Source: Dyadobacter sp. CY323
GTDB taxonomy: Bacteria; Bacteroidota; Bacteroidia; Cytophagales; Spirosomataceae
NCBI RefSeq assembly: GCF_021390245.1
Contig: NZ_JAJUXH010000002.1
Span: forward strand, 558,001-622,000
DNA: 64,000 nucleotides
Direction: 5' to 3'
Positions 36,220 through 44,802 of this stretch are shown piece by piece. Numbering within the stretch: position 1 is the first letter of the stretch; every line of letters begins with the position of its first letter. The translations under genes and the position numbers were made by a program. The notes beneath the pieces are model-generated. The model ran no database searches, was not told the origin of the DNA, and saw nothing but the letters and a program-made list of their open reading frames with translations.

Positions 36220-38160
36220 CTATTCGGCCTTCAAAATCAATGATTGATCAGTTTTTGGTTTGAGAATAAAATTTTTCTCTTTTGTTGAAAATTTTTCGAT
36301 GATATACTTAACGAATTCTTCCGGTAGTTTGCCGTACCCAGTAGTTAATATAACCTGATAATCTTTCGCCTTCTCAGGGTCTTCCATCCCAATTTCAATA
36401 GCCTTTTCTAGCAACAGTAGATTCTGATTCAGATGGTCTGTGTCAATTCCGGATGCTTCAGGTGTGTCAATCAATAAAAATCTTGGATGCTTTACCGATT
36501 CCAGTTGCAAGGCCAGACTCAATATTGTAAAATAATACATAAGCCTTTTAGGCACTTCGCTGCTGTTAGCCTTGTATTCGCCATTGTCTACATAAGGCAT
36601 ATAGTCATCGTCTATATATGCGGTGATACTCTTGTAGGAGGACTCTGCGAGCAGGGTACTGTAGACTTTGTTAAAGTGTCCAATCGTATCGGCATTGTTT
36701 TCATCGTACGCTATCTTAGCTGATTTCAGGCTGTTTTGCGCCAGAACAAATGCCTTGGTCTTTAAATTAAAGTCTGTTCTCAGCTTTTGCTCCTGATCAA
36801 TATTTCTTAAGCCAAAATTTATTTGCACCAATTCCTCTTTTAGTCTAATGATTCTGTCATTAAAATCATCAATACGGGTCGAATTTCCTGCAAATTGGGC
36901 CGTAAGAATTATCTTTTTTAGCTTACCGGTATATTCCTCAATTGATTGATCTGTTTGCTGCAAATCCGCTGTTAAAACCTTGACTTCCACCTGATAAGTT
37001 TGAACTGCCAGAGTAATCGCCTTGATACTTTTCTGTTTATAGGATAAAATATCTTTATATTCACTGGTGTTGTACACAAATTTCTCGTAGTCGTCGTCAT
37101 TGAATTTTGAACCACATATACAAAATCCTTTATCAACATTTTTTTCAGTCATACAGAACGGACAGATCTCCATTGCAAAGAGGTCCAGTTTTTCATGAGT
37201 AAATATGATTTTTTCGATCTGATTGATTTCTTGTATCAGGCTGTCATGTAGTATGGCAATTTTTGATTGCTCGTTAACAAGGTTTGTGATTTTTATTCTG
37301 TCTTGAGAAGCTTTTAGTTCCAGTCCAACCAGCTTTGACTGTATTTCTGCAAGTTCTCCTGTTTTATCGCTTGAATGAGTACTTATCTTAAGCAATTCAT
37401 TCCTTTGGGTTTCTAGCGCTGATATCTCCTTTTCAACAAAATCTTTCCGATCGCTTAGTTTATCGGAGTCTCCTGATATCTCATGATTTTCGGTGAAGCT
37501 TTCCAATAGGCCCTTCGCGATGTCCTTCGCCTTCAACGCAGCCCTTGCGGCATCTAATTTTTTGAAATAATCAGCAGAGGACATTCCTAGTAATATCTCG
37601 AAAATAGATTTTCGGATTACGATTGAATCCGCGATAAAGTTTTCGGCTACCGGTTCTTTGTAGATTTTCCTAGGTTCCGTATTCTGGTCGTAATTTAGTA
37701 AGCGGAATAAATCGCTGAAGTTGAAATACCAGTGTGCTACACCGATGTGTAGTTCAAATACTGGAATTCCGAGTTTTCCCAGCAGCCAGTCTGAGAAGAT
37801 AAATGGAGCTGTTTTTTTATCCCGTTCAAGCGGAAATGAATCTACTTCTTCATTGTGCTTTACAAAAATATCCTGGGCGCCGATAAATCTTTTTAGGGAA
37901 TATGCGACATCATTTATAAGTATGATTAACTGGACGTAATTGTTGGTATCATTGATGATCAAGGAATATTTTGAACTGTCTTCGTTATTGCTGAAGGGTT
38001 TTATTTTGCCGCCCAGTCCATATTCAATAAAATAGCTGAATGTGCTTTTTCCTGACCCATTATCCCCAACAACAATATTTATCCCTTTACTTAGCTCAGG
38101 GGAGGCATAATAATAAGCATCGCCGGAGTAAATAACTTGTTTTATAATTAGACTTCCCAT
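36220..38160 (-). CDS. Rad50/SMC-like ABC ATPase of an ABC-three-component system
   Basis: The 646-aa protein has Walker A GDNGSGKS (residues 33-40) and Walker B RFLLIDTPEASGID (560-573). The two halves are separated by coiled-coil regions. Between them lies a zinc-binding knob, C333PFC and C347IC, reminiscent of the Rad50 hook but with two CxxC/CxC halves. A conserved-looking N-terminal insert is FELHIGVAHWYFNFSDLFRLL. It is the last gene of a four-gene overlapping operon and overlaps the middle gene by 13 bp. By gene order and shape it fits the ATPase of ABC-3C conflict systems, which are thought to sense nucleic acid or invader signals and release an effector. Function is inferred. Confidence 0.82.
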   Translation of the reverse strand: MGSLIIKQVIYSGDAYYYASPELSKGINIVVGDNGSGKSTFSYFIEYGLGGKIKPFSNNEDSSKYSLIINDTNNYVQLIILINDVAYSLKRFIGAQDIFVKHNEEVDSFPLERDKKTAPFIFSDWLLGKLGIPVFELHIGVAHWYFNFSDLFRLLNYDQNTEPRKIYKEPVAENFIADSIVIRKSIFEILLGMSSADYFKKLDAARAALKAKDIAKGLLESFTENHEISGDSDKLSDRKDFVEKEISALETQRNELLKISTHSSDKTGELAEIQSKLVGLELKASQDRIKITNLVNEQSKIAILHDSLIQEINQIEKIIFTHEKLDLFAMEICPFCMTEKNVDKGFCICGSKFNDDDYEKFVYNTSEYKDILSYKQKSIKAITLAVQTYQVEVKVLTADLQQTDQSIEEYTGKLKKIILTAQFAGNSTRIDDFNDRIIRLKEELVQINFGLRNIDQEQKLRTDFNLKTKAFVLAQNSLKSAKIAYDENNADTIGHFNKVYSTLLAESSYKSITAYIDDDYMPYVDNGEYKANSSEVPKRLMYYFTILSLALQLESVKHPRFLLIDTPEASGIDTDHLNQNLLLLEKAIEIGMEDPEKAKDYQVILTTGYGKLPEEFVKYIIEKFSTKEKNFILKPKTDQSLILKAE

Positions 38161-38660
38161 GTAATTACATTGTTGTCTGCGAATATCCTGTCTGATAATG
38201 TTTTTATAGTAACAATTCTCAAAGAATGCACAGCAGATTTAAGAGATTGAATGTTAGACAGCTCGGCGCTGAAAATATGCTTATCCAAAAAACTTTCAGG
38301 TAATTCCGGTTTATTTAGCCACAGATCTATTGTATGGGAAGTACTGTTCACGGAGACACCGATGAAATTTTTATTTTTAAGTATAATCAGCAGGTGATGA
38401 AGAAGCTTTTTCTTAATCTGAGCCCTTGAATAAATCTTGCTTAATCGGATTTGATCGAATTTGGTAGGGTCCCCCCCTTCGTTTATCAAATCAATCAGAT
38501 AAGCTATCTTTCTGAAATCTTTGAATTTTTTGTGTTCCGATGTGCAGCCGAGTGCATCCAGAAGGATAATTGTGTTATACGCAAGGAAGTTGTAGTCTTC
38601 CTTTTGAATAAACATCAGCCTTTTCTTTGCAGCATTTCTATTCATAAATTCCCGCTTCAT
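38148..38660 (-). CDS. ABC-3C middle-component-like small protein
   Basis: The ATG at 38660 gives 170 aa; an ATG at 38645 would give 165 aa. It overlaps both neighbours. The protein is helical with a winged-helix look in its middle (KIAYLIDLIN, KIYSRAQIKKKLLHHLLIILK, NKNFIGVSV). No catalytic motif is visible. Small wHTH-like proteins in this position between effector and ATPase are the 'middle component' of ABC-3C systems. The assignment rests mainly on position, size and fold impression. Confidence 0.65.
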   Translation of the reverse strand: MKREFMNRNAAKKRLMFIQKEDYNFLAYNTIILLDALGCTSEHKKFKDFRKIAYLIDLINEGGDPTKFDQIRLSKIYSRAQIKKKLLHHLLIILKNKNFIGVSVNSTSHTIDLWLNKPELPESFLDKHIFSAELSNIQSLKSAVHSLRIVTIKTLSDRIFADNNVITWEV

Positions 38661-39741
38661 CAAATGAAAGATAACAATCGTTGATCAGATCAAGTACAAT
38701 TTTTTCCATCAGGTCGCTATCAATGATAGGATACTTATGAGTCTTTGACTTGATTTCGATAATTTCAATAGATTTTTTAGTAAAGGATGCTATCAGTTCC
38801 CTAATATTATCATTCGACAATTGCGTTTGTTCCGTTTTGTCTACAAATTCTACCAACTCCTTCTGGCAGGCTTCAAAAACCCGATACTTGATTGCGCTAA
38901 GGTCCCGATCTAATATATTCGAAAGCTCTGACTTGCCGAGGGCCAGATCCCGGCAATATCGATTGATCCGTATATCGGAAATGGTATTGTTAACGGCCTG
39001 TAATTTTTCTATCAGGTTTCTGGGGTCTGTAACGTTTAGTACCCCGAATTTTTCGCTGGCCCAATCATCGCCAAAAGTTTCCGTAGAAATCTCATAGGAC
39101 TCGATTCCAATAGTTGCTATCATGTCGGTCAAAGGACAGCATTTGATATCATTATTCAATGCATCATCACCTTTAACGCTTTTTAATATTCCTATGAGAT
39201 ACAACTTGCCTCTATCTATGATAAATGCACCGCTTCCGGAGAGGCCCTTCGCATCATCTGTTCCTCCTTTAAATGCATCCTGTCCCGAAAGCGTTATACG
39301 AAACTCATTGTTTGAAATACCATTTAAGACCCGACTGTTAAAGGGTCTTGCTTCATCTTTATTGCGATCTTGAAATCCAGTAAAATTGACTGGCATGTCT
39401 TTTCCGAATGAACAACCGGCTAGGATAGAAGGAAAGCTTTCCTTGCCTTCATCGTAGTTAACTTTCAATAGGACCCAGTCCTGAATCCTGTTCTTGCCGG
39501 TAACTTCTATTACGCTAATTTGAGTAAACGTCGAGTTGAAAGTTTTTTGCTGCTGCACAACTATTGATTCAATACCCAGTTCCGCGTATTGATCGTTATC
39601 CCCGAAAACACAGTGATAAGCAGTAACAACAAAAAAACTGCCTGCTCCTTTTACGAGCGTACCGGAACCGTGACTTACCTTCTCGCCGCTTACGTAAATT
39701 GACACCCTGACGCATGGGCGATACAGTAAATCCTCATTCAT
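38638..39741 (-). CDS. Trypsin-like serine protease with ABC-3C-type C-terminal domain
   Basis: The 367-aa protein has an N-terminal chymotrypsin fold of about 210 residues. The catalytic triad is visible as His43 (VVTAYHCVFGD), Asp88 (RIQDWVLLKV) and Ser168 in GLSGSGAFII, a variant of GDSGG. The C-terminal ~135 residues are helical and contain a Cys-rich helical block (RINRYCRDLALGKSE, EACQKELVEFVD), as expected for an effector-fused ABC-3C C-terminal domain. There is no signal peptide, so it acts in the cytoplasm. It overlaps the MBL gene by 8 bp and the middle component by about 20 bp. Confidence 0.8.
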   Translation of the reverse strand: MNEDLLYRPCVRVSIYVSGEKVSHGSGTLVKGAGSFFVVTAYHCVFGDNDQYAELGIESIVVQQQKTFNSTFTQISVIEVTGKNRIQDWVLLKVNYDEGKESFPSILAGCSFGKDMPVNFTGFQDRNKDEARPFNSRVLNGISNNEFRITLSGQDAFKGGTDDAKGLSGSGAFIIDRGKLYLIGILKSVKGDDALNNDIKCCPLTDMIATIGIESYEISTETFGDDWASEKFGVLNVTDPRNLIEKLQAVNNTISDIRINRYCRDLALGKSELSNILDRDLSAIKYRVFEACQKELVEFVDKTEQTQLSNDNIRELIASFTKKSIEIIEIKSKTHKYPIIDSDLMEKIVLDLINDCYLSFDEAGIYE

Positions 39742-40852
39742 GCTCTAACAAATTTGCACTGTCTATAAGCTCCCAGTTTCCGGTAGTGAAATCTTCCTTG
39801 TCCAGAAGCTTTCCGGCTTTTTCCTCGACAGTAGCTATTGGATAGTTCAGATATATTTTGCGGGTGGAGGGGTACTTAAGCCTTGTCCTTTCAGGATGAT
39901 GTATAATCCTTGCGATGGTTTCTCTGTCGGGATGGGTGTGCTTGGAATTTCCGCCATTCGTAGATATGATGAATCTATCGCATTCAATCATATCCAGGAC
40001 ATCATTAGTTGTATTGTTTTTACTGCCGTGATGGGATACTTTGACAATATCAACCTTCAGTTTTTTTTCCGTCGAATAATCAGCCATTCTCATGGACTGC
40101 TGAATTAAACATGGATGTGAATCGCCAAGTAGCAGAATACTTAAATCGGGCGTTCTTAATACGAAGGCAATTGAAGAGCTATTAGCCAGGTCTGCTAATA
40201 TAGTTTTGTCAGGAGTATCATCTGCAAGCGCGAGATCTTCCAATTTGCCTCGTCCTAGCTGTGAAGGTTTGATGCCGGATATAGTGATGTCCTGAAGTTT
40301 ATCTTTATAGTCATCACTTATTTCAGGCCAATGCTCATTTAACTTGGTAAGTACCTCGTTTGTGGGAGACAAAACTTCTATCTCTAACCCCTGAGGTAGT
40401 GAAGGCATTTTTCCAACATAAACATCATCAGACCACTTATTTTTTATTGCTCCTTTATCAATGAGTAATTGCTCGAATGTCTTAGCCTGCTCATAGCTGA
40501 TATTTTCCCCAGCCGATATGAACTTGATATTTTTAGAATTGAACCAGTATTGTCCAATTTTGTCTGCATTGAAGGAGTCACTTTTCACAAATTTAATCAA
40601 GCCTCCGATATGATCGGAGTCAATATGTGTCAGTACTACAATATCAATAAAAGGAAGATTTTTAATGATTAATTTTAACGGGGTGTCGAATGTTTTCGCT
40701 GTTCCTCCATCAATCAGGATATTGAAGTCATTTCCTTCGTGATCAAAAGTCTTTACTATCAGGCAGTCTCCGTGGTATGCAGGTAATACATGTATTTGAG
40801 TTTTTTTTCTCTGCGTAGATTTGCTTTCACTTACAGTTTTTTTTGTTATCAC
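39734..40852 (-). CDS. MBL-fold hydrolase (ComEC/Rec2-like) of the defence operon
   Basis: The 372-aa protein has the metallo-beta-lactamase signature THIDSDHIGG (residues 75-84). ILIDGG precedes it; LLGDSHP and VKVSHHGSKNNTTNDVLDMI follow, then FIISTNGGNSKHTHP. This is the pattern of ComEC-type MBL nuclease or phosphodiesterase domains without membrane segments. The start is GTG at 40852. It is the first gene of the operon and would be a second effector beside the protease. Its substrate (DNA, RNA or a nucleotide) is not shown by the sequence. Confidence 0.85.
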   Translation of the reverse strand: MITKKTVSESKSTQRKKTQIHVLPAYHGDCLIVKTFDHEGNDFNILIDGGTAKTFDTPLKLIIKNLPFIDIVVLTHIDSDHIGGLIKFVKSDSFNADKIGQYWFNSKNIKFISAGENISYEQAKTFEQLLIDKGAIKNKWSDDVYVGKMPSLPQGLEIEVLSPTNEVLTKLNEHWPEISDDYKDKLQDITISGIKPSQLGRGKLEDLALADDTPDKTILADLANSSSIAFVLRTPDLSILLLGDSHPCLIQQSMRMADYSTEKKLKVDIVKVSHHGSKNNTTNDVLDMIECDRFIISTNGGNSKHTHPDRETIARIIHHPERTRLKYPSTRKIYLNYPIATVEEKAGKLLDKEDFTTGNWELIDSANLLEHE

Positions 40853-41683
40853 AATAACAGGGTTTATGGAGTTAAAGTAGATAAAAAAACGAAATCTGCA
40901 AAATGTTTAGGGACTTCTTGATCCAGGTATCGTATTTTACTAAAATTGGGCAACAATACATGGCAGGATCGCTCAAAGAGCCATAACTATTTAAGCCTTT
41001 CTTGCAGTTGCGGCCCGTGATAGGACTAAGACAATGGTCTCTTGCGTAGATGCGGCAATGTTACGCTGTCAAAGACAAAATGCAGGTGAGGCTTATCCGT
41101 TGATTAGGATAGTCCTCCAAAGCATGTTCATTGTCTTTAAAGCGGGCGGCCCTGAGCTTTGATGACATTTCTCAATATCTTTCGCAGGTGCTAATTTTAC
41201 CATACGGGTAAAAGTTTATTGCAGACAAGAAAGGTAATATATTAATTATGGCTTTGGCCATTAACTCTAGTCTGTGCAAGAAGGGCTTCCCAAACTTATA
41301 TAAAACTTCTCGGTAGGTTACTAGCAGAGCTCTTAAAGAAATTTAAGATGCCTGTCCCGGACAACTCAAGCATTTAAATATTAACCAACAAACACAAACA
41401 TTCTCTACTTTTTCGAACAAACGCTAATATTTTCGAACAGACTATTACCAACTTGAAACTCTCGCGATCCTAAGTCAAATTTACACAGGATAGGTAAATC
41501 CCATTTCAATAAACTAGATTCACAAATCGGCTCAGCACTCGGTTTCAGAAACTTTGAAATCCAAATGAGCCGCCTGCTTTGCGCGTCTGGCCAGATGTAC
41601 GATTGTAATACAATCGCCGGTTGCTGCGCACCCGATCTGGCCTTCCCCTCCAAAGTCGGTCCAGGTTTTTGAAGGAGTTTTTA
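40853..41683. other. Regulatory/transfer region between the defence operon and mob genes
   Basis: About 830 bp without a convincing gene. It should contain the divergent promoters of the MBL operon (minus) and mobC (plus), and its right end holds nested inverted repeats typical of an oriT. Short frames seen here lack any family resemblance. Confidence 0.55.
41589..41642. other. Candidate oriT, nested inverted repeats before mobC
   Basis: Outer arms GGCCAGAT (41589-41596) and ATCTGGCC (41635-41642) enclose an inner palindrome CGATTGTA-A-TACAATCG (41600-41616). They lie 42 bp upstream of the mobC start. Inverted repeats beside mobC and relaxase genes are the usual layout of oriT; no nic site could be identified. 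Confidence 0.5.
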
Positions 41684-42100
41684 ATGTTTGAAAGTGTAGA
41701 TAGGATCGTGATGAAAGAAGAAAAATCGAACAAGACAAAGCTTGTAATCTTCCGGTTAACACCCAAAGAATACGCCACATTGGAAGCCAAACGCGGCCGC
41801 ACAACTTGCCGGAAATTGAGCGAATTTTTAAGGCTTTTGATCTTTAACCGACCGGTAACTGTGATCGAAAGGAACGGTTCGCAAGATCAGATGATTGGCG
41901 AATTGTCCGAGCTGCGGGAAGAGCTAAACCGGCTGGGCAACAACTTCAACCAGGCGACCAAACGCCTCAATGCCGTCAACCAAATCTCAGAATTTAGAAA
42001 TTGGATCGCCAGCTACGAAGCTGAAAAGACATTCTTGTTTTCAATCCTGGACAAGATTAAATCGCAAACCGATAAACTGGCAGATCGATGGTTGCAGTGA
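41684..42100 (+). CDS. mobC: MobC-like relaxosome accessory protein
   Basis: The ATG at 41684 is chosen because AAGGAG lies just upstream; the frame is open further 5' and another ATG lies at 41711. The 138-aa product has an RHH-like start (IFRLTPKEYATLEAKRGRTTCRKLSEFLRLLIFNR) and the MobC-family block LGNNFNQATKRLNAV. MobC assists the relaxase at oriT. It overlaps the relaxase gene by 13 bp. Confidence 0.85.
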   Translation: MFESVDRIVMKEEKSNKTKLVIFRLTPKEYATLEAKRGRTTCRKLSEFLRLLIFNRPVTVIERNGSQDQMIGELSELREELNRLGNNFNQATKRLNAVNQISEFRNWIASYEAEKTFLFSILDKIKSQTDKLADRWLQ

Positions 42101-43362
42101 TCCAAACCAGCAGCCGACTTCGGTCAGTGCTGCGATACAATGAGAACAAGCTGGAACGGGGTCATGCGGAATGCATTTCGGCTATCAATTATCCGAAGGA
42201 TGCGGATGCACTGAGTTTCGATCAAAAGCTGAACCGGATTCAGCGGCAACTGGCTTTGAACAAAAGGACAAAGGTCAATACGGTTCACGTCTCCTTAAAC
42301 TTTGATCCGTCGGAAAAGCTCAGCAAAGAACAGCTCACGGAGATTTCAAAAGCTTACTTAAAGGGAATTGGATTTGAGAAACAACCCGCTCTCGTATACG
42401 AGCACCGAGATGCCGGTCATCCGCATGTGCATATTGTGACGACCAACATCAAAGCAGATGGTAGTCGGATCTCGCTACACAACCTGGGCAAAAACCAATC
42501 GGAGAAAACCAGGAAGGAGATTGAGATAGATTTTGGATTGGTGAAGGCAAAAGATCGAAAAGCGCAGGAGTTTACTTTGAAACCAGTCAGCATCAAAGCG
42601 GAGTATGGAAAGTCAGAAACTAAGAAGGCCATTGCCAATGTGCTCGACAAGGTTCTGAACGAATACAAGTTCACTACGATAGGAGAATTGAATGCGGTGC
42701 TTAACCAATATAACGTTGCGGCGGATATTGGCTCAGAGGGTTCGAGGATCAGAAAGAACAATGGCATCTTATACCGTGTGCTGGATAAAGATGGCAACCG
42801 GGTTGGGGTGCCTATTAAAGCAAGCGACTTTCATTTCAAGCCAACACATAGAAATCTGAAAGTGCGTTTTCTGTATAACGAGATGAATCCGAACCGTACG
42901 AAGGATTCGTTACGGATTAGGAATAGTATAGATTTTACTTTGTATGGCAAACAAAACGTGTCATTGCCCAGGCTGATCAATATTCTTCAAAAAGACGGGA
43001 TAGATACCGTAATCCGAAAAAATGAAGAAGGCCTGCTGTACGGGATCACATACTGTGATCATCGTACGAGATCCGTCTTCAACGGAAGTGCATTGGGTAA
43101 GCAGTATAGCGCGAAGGGAATTACCGAGCGATGCGTCGAGGATCCTCTTTCTCTTCATCAGCAAAAGTCTCAAAGGATAGGGATGGATTTAGGCCAGGCT
43201 GCCAGTGCAGGAAATTTGTACCATGCCGGAAATGGTAGTTCGTTGGAGAATGATAGGTCTCTTGATTCTTTGTTATCTCCCGTTAAAGATGGAGAGTACA
43301 CGCCGCATCAATTGAAGAAGCCGAAACGGAAGAAGCAGAAAGGGTTTTCAATGGGATTTTGA
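42088..43362 (+). CDS. Relaxase/mobilization nuclease
   Basis: The 424-aa protein has the relaxase three-His motif H111-P-H113-V-H115 in YEHRDAGHPHVHIVTTN, and a likely catalytic Tyr near the N-terminus (RYNENKL or SAINYPKD). This is the MobP-type layout common in Bacteroidota mobilizable elements. It should nick oriT and pilot single-stranded DNA into a helper's secretion channel. The C-terminus is basic (KKPKRKKQKG). A large palindrome follows 25 bp after the stop. Confidence 0.9.
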   Translation: MVAVIQTSSRLRSVLRYNENKLERGHAECISAINYPKDADALSFDQKLNRIQRQLALNKRTKVNTVHVSLNFDPSEKLSKEQLTEISKAYLKGIGFEKQPALVYEHRDAGHPHVHIVTTNIKADGSRISLHNLGKNQSEKTRKEIEIDFGLVKAKDRKAQEFTLKPVSIKAEYGKSETKKAIANVLDKVLNEYKFTTIGELNAVLNQYNVAADIGSEGSRIRKNNGILYRVLDKDGNRVGVPIKASDFHFKPTHRNLKVRFLYNEMNPNRTKDSLRIRNSIDFTLYGKQNVSLPRLINILQKDGIDTVIRKNEEGLLYGITYCDHRTRSVFNGSALGKQYSAKGITERCVEDPLSLHQQKSQRIGMDLGQAASAGNLYHAGNGSSLENDRSLDSLLSPVKDGEYTPHQLKKPKRKKQKGFSMGF

Positions 43363-43387
43363 CTATTGAAGAATTGCACTTGAACCA

Positions 43388-43543
43388 CAGCGCAACGAAA
43401 GGTACAAAGCAAAAAGTGACGACTGCAAATCCATGCGGCTATTTACCGCGGCTCTCGCCGCTCCTTAAACCGCCTCATGGATTTGTAGCCAAGGGGTGAA
43501 CCCCGTCACTTTTCGCTTTGAATAGGAATGGGCGATTGCGCTG
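43388..43543. repeat. 156-bp nested palindrome after the relaxase gene
   Basis: Four arm pairs are nested: CAGCGCAA/TTGCGCTG (43388, 43536); a 16-nt pair with 15 matches (43406-43421, 43504-43519); a 13-nt pair CTGCAAATCCATG/CATGGATTTGTAG (43423, 43476); and a perfect central hairpin GCGGC-TCTC-GCCGC (43448-43461). It could be a structured RNA or a DNA hairpin site. Confidence 0.85.
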
Positions 43544-43857
43544 AGGTGAAAAAAGTATTTGGGAAAGCAATGTTCGTTTGGAGCAGGAAAAATCACCCAG
43601 ATTTATGCTGGTGAATGGATTTGGGTCACTGGCAGGTATTTTTCTGAGCTACAACAAAAACAGGACTGTCTCCAACAGTCCTCCAATTCTTAAGCTTTCG
43701 CCCCCATTTTTATTAAGAGGCGACGGACGCGTGGTCTGGAACTTCTTATTATTACTTATCAAAAATACAAGACGTTATTTGGCTCAGGAGGCAATTTCCG
43801 ATTTAGAGTGATTTGATTGCAGTGAATATTGTAATTACAGTTATTCTAGGAAAGTTT
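43544..43857. other. Non-coding stretch with a gene-tail remnant
   Basis: No intact gene is visible. A 77-codon plus-strand frame at 43578 has no family resemblance and runs over the terminator-like hairpin of the remnant at 43662-43710. Confidence 0.5.
43662..43710 (-). pseudogene. Remnant: last codons and terminator of a gene like the one at 62.4 kb
   Basis: On the minus strand the segment reads ATG GGG GCG AAA GCT TAA (MGAKA-stop) followed by the hairpin AGGACTGT/ACAGTCCT. About 43 of 49 bases match the end and terminator of the 95-aa gene at 62432-62719. Nothing of the rest of the gene remains. Confidence 0.6.
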
Positions 43858-44673
43858 CTAGGGATTTTTGAGCATATCCTCAACTAGTGAAAAATCACCA
43901 TCAACGGAAAAAACAAAACGATCTGCTGAAATTACTTGAAGTGAATTCACAAAATCTATTTCTGACTGTCCACAACGATTTAGTTCTTTCGGAGCCTGGT
44001 AAATTTTCTCACAAAAAAGGCCAAGAATAATCGAAGGATTTAAAGGAAGGAACATTTGGATACCTTTTGAATTTAGTCCAAGATTTCCTCTGACTGGGCT
44101 AGGTAGTGCATTATATAAAACGAGTGGATTGTCGGAGGTATAGAACTTGTTATCGGATTCTATTAAAGCCCAGTGCTTGTTAACAAGTATTGAGGTAAGG
44201 TCAGATGCTGCTGAAAACGCCGATCTCCACAAGTCTTTCCCAGACAAACTATCAAATTTGATTTCAGAGTCAATTTCCTGCATCCAGTTATTAATTCCAT
44301 CCATTAATTGTTGATTAATATTTTCAGTTCTAGCCAGCGAAACTTTTGTCCGCTTATACTGAAGGGACAGAAATGTTGCAATAATATCTTTCTCTTCTTG
44401 ACTGAGTAACTTTAAATCCTTTTGTTCAATAATCTTTTTCATCAAAGGTGCGGCAAAAGATTCAGCATTGGCCAAGAAATATTCCAAACTTCCATCCTTT
44501 TTTCCAGGCGTCTCATCATAAAAATAATCTTCACTAGCTACATTACTAATGCTGCGATTTCCAGCCTTTTTCCATGCTCTATCATAACACCAAATCTTAT
44601 TTTCACAGTCATTACTAAAATTCCTCAATAAAAATCGTGGAACATAATGTTGGTTTTTGACATGTCTCTCCAT
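43858..44673 (-). CDS. DUF4238 domain protein
   Basis: The 271-aa protein starts with the DUF4238 hallmark VKNQHYVPRFLLRNFSND, followed by KIWCYDR and the later FYTSDNPLVLYN and QMFLPLNPSIILGL. The family is of unknown function and is often found in defence islands and mobile elements. It is soluble, with no signal peptide. It stands alone on the minus strand upstream of nothing obvious and downstream of the RES gene. Confidence 0.85.
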   Translation of the reverse strand: MERHVKNQHYVPRFLLRNFSNDCENKIWCYDRAWKKAGNRSISNVASEDYFYDETPGKKDGSLEYFLANAESFAAPLMKKIIEQKDLKLLSQEEKDIIATFLSLQYKRTKVSLARTENINQQLMDGINNWMQEIDSEIKFDSLSGKDLWRSAFSAASDLTSILVNKHWALIESDNKFYTSDNPLVLYNALPSPVRGNLGLNSKGIQMFLPLNPSIILGLFCEKIYQAPKELNRCGQSEIDFVNSLQVISADRFVFSVDGDFSLVEDMLKNP

Positions 44674-44802
44674 TTGATACGTGTTAAGTTTTCAAATTTA
44701 TACGTTAAACTTAAAAAACAGCAACTGGCGCTACTAGTATTGAGTACAAGCCATTGGAAGGCAGACACTAAAATCAATTCCTAACGGTCGATGATAAAAT
44801 CG

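Noticed and set aside
41405..41653. Minus-strand frames before mobC
   Set aside because: They overlap the inverted repeats and mobC start and look like chance open frames.
43578..43811. 77-codon plus-strand frame
   Set aside because: It overlaps the hairpin of the gene-tail remnant and has no recognisable product.
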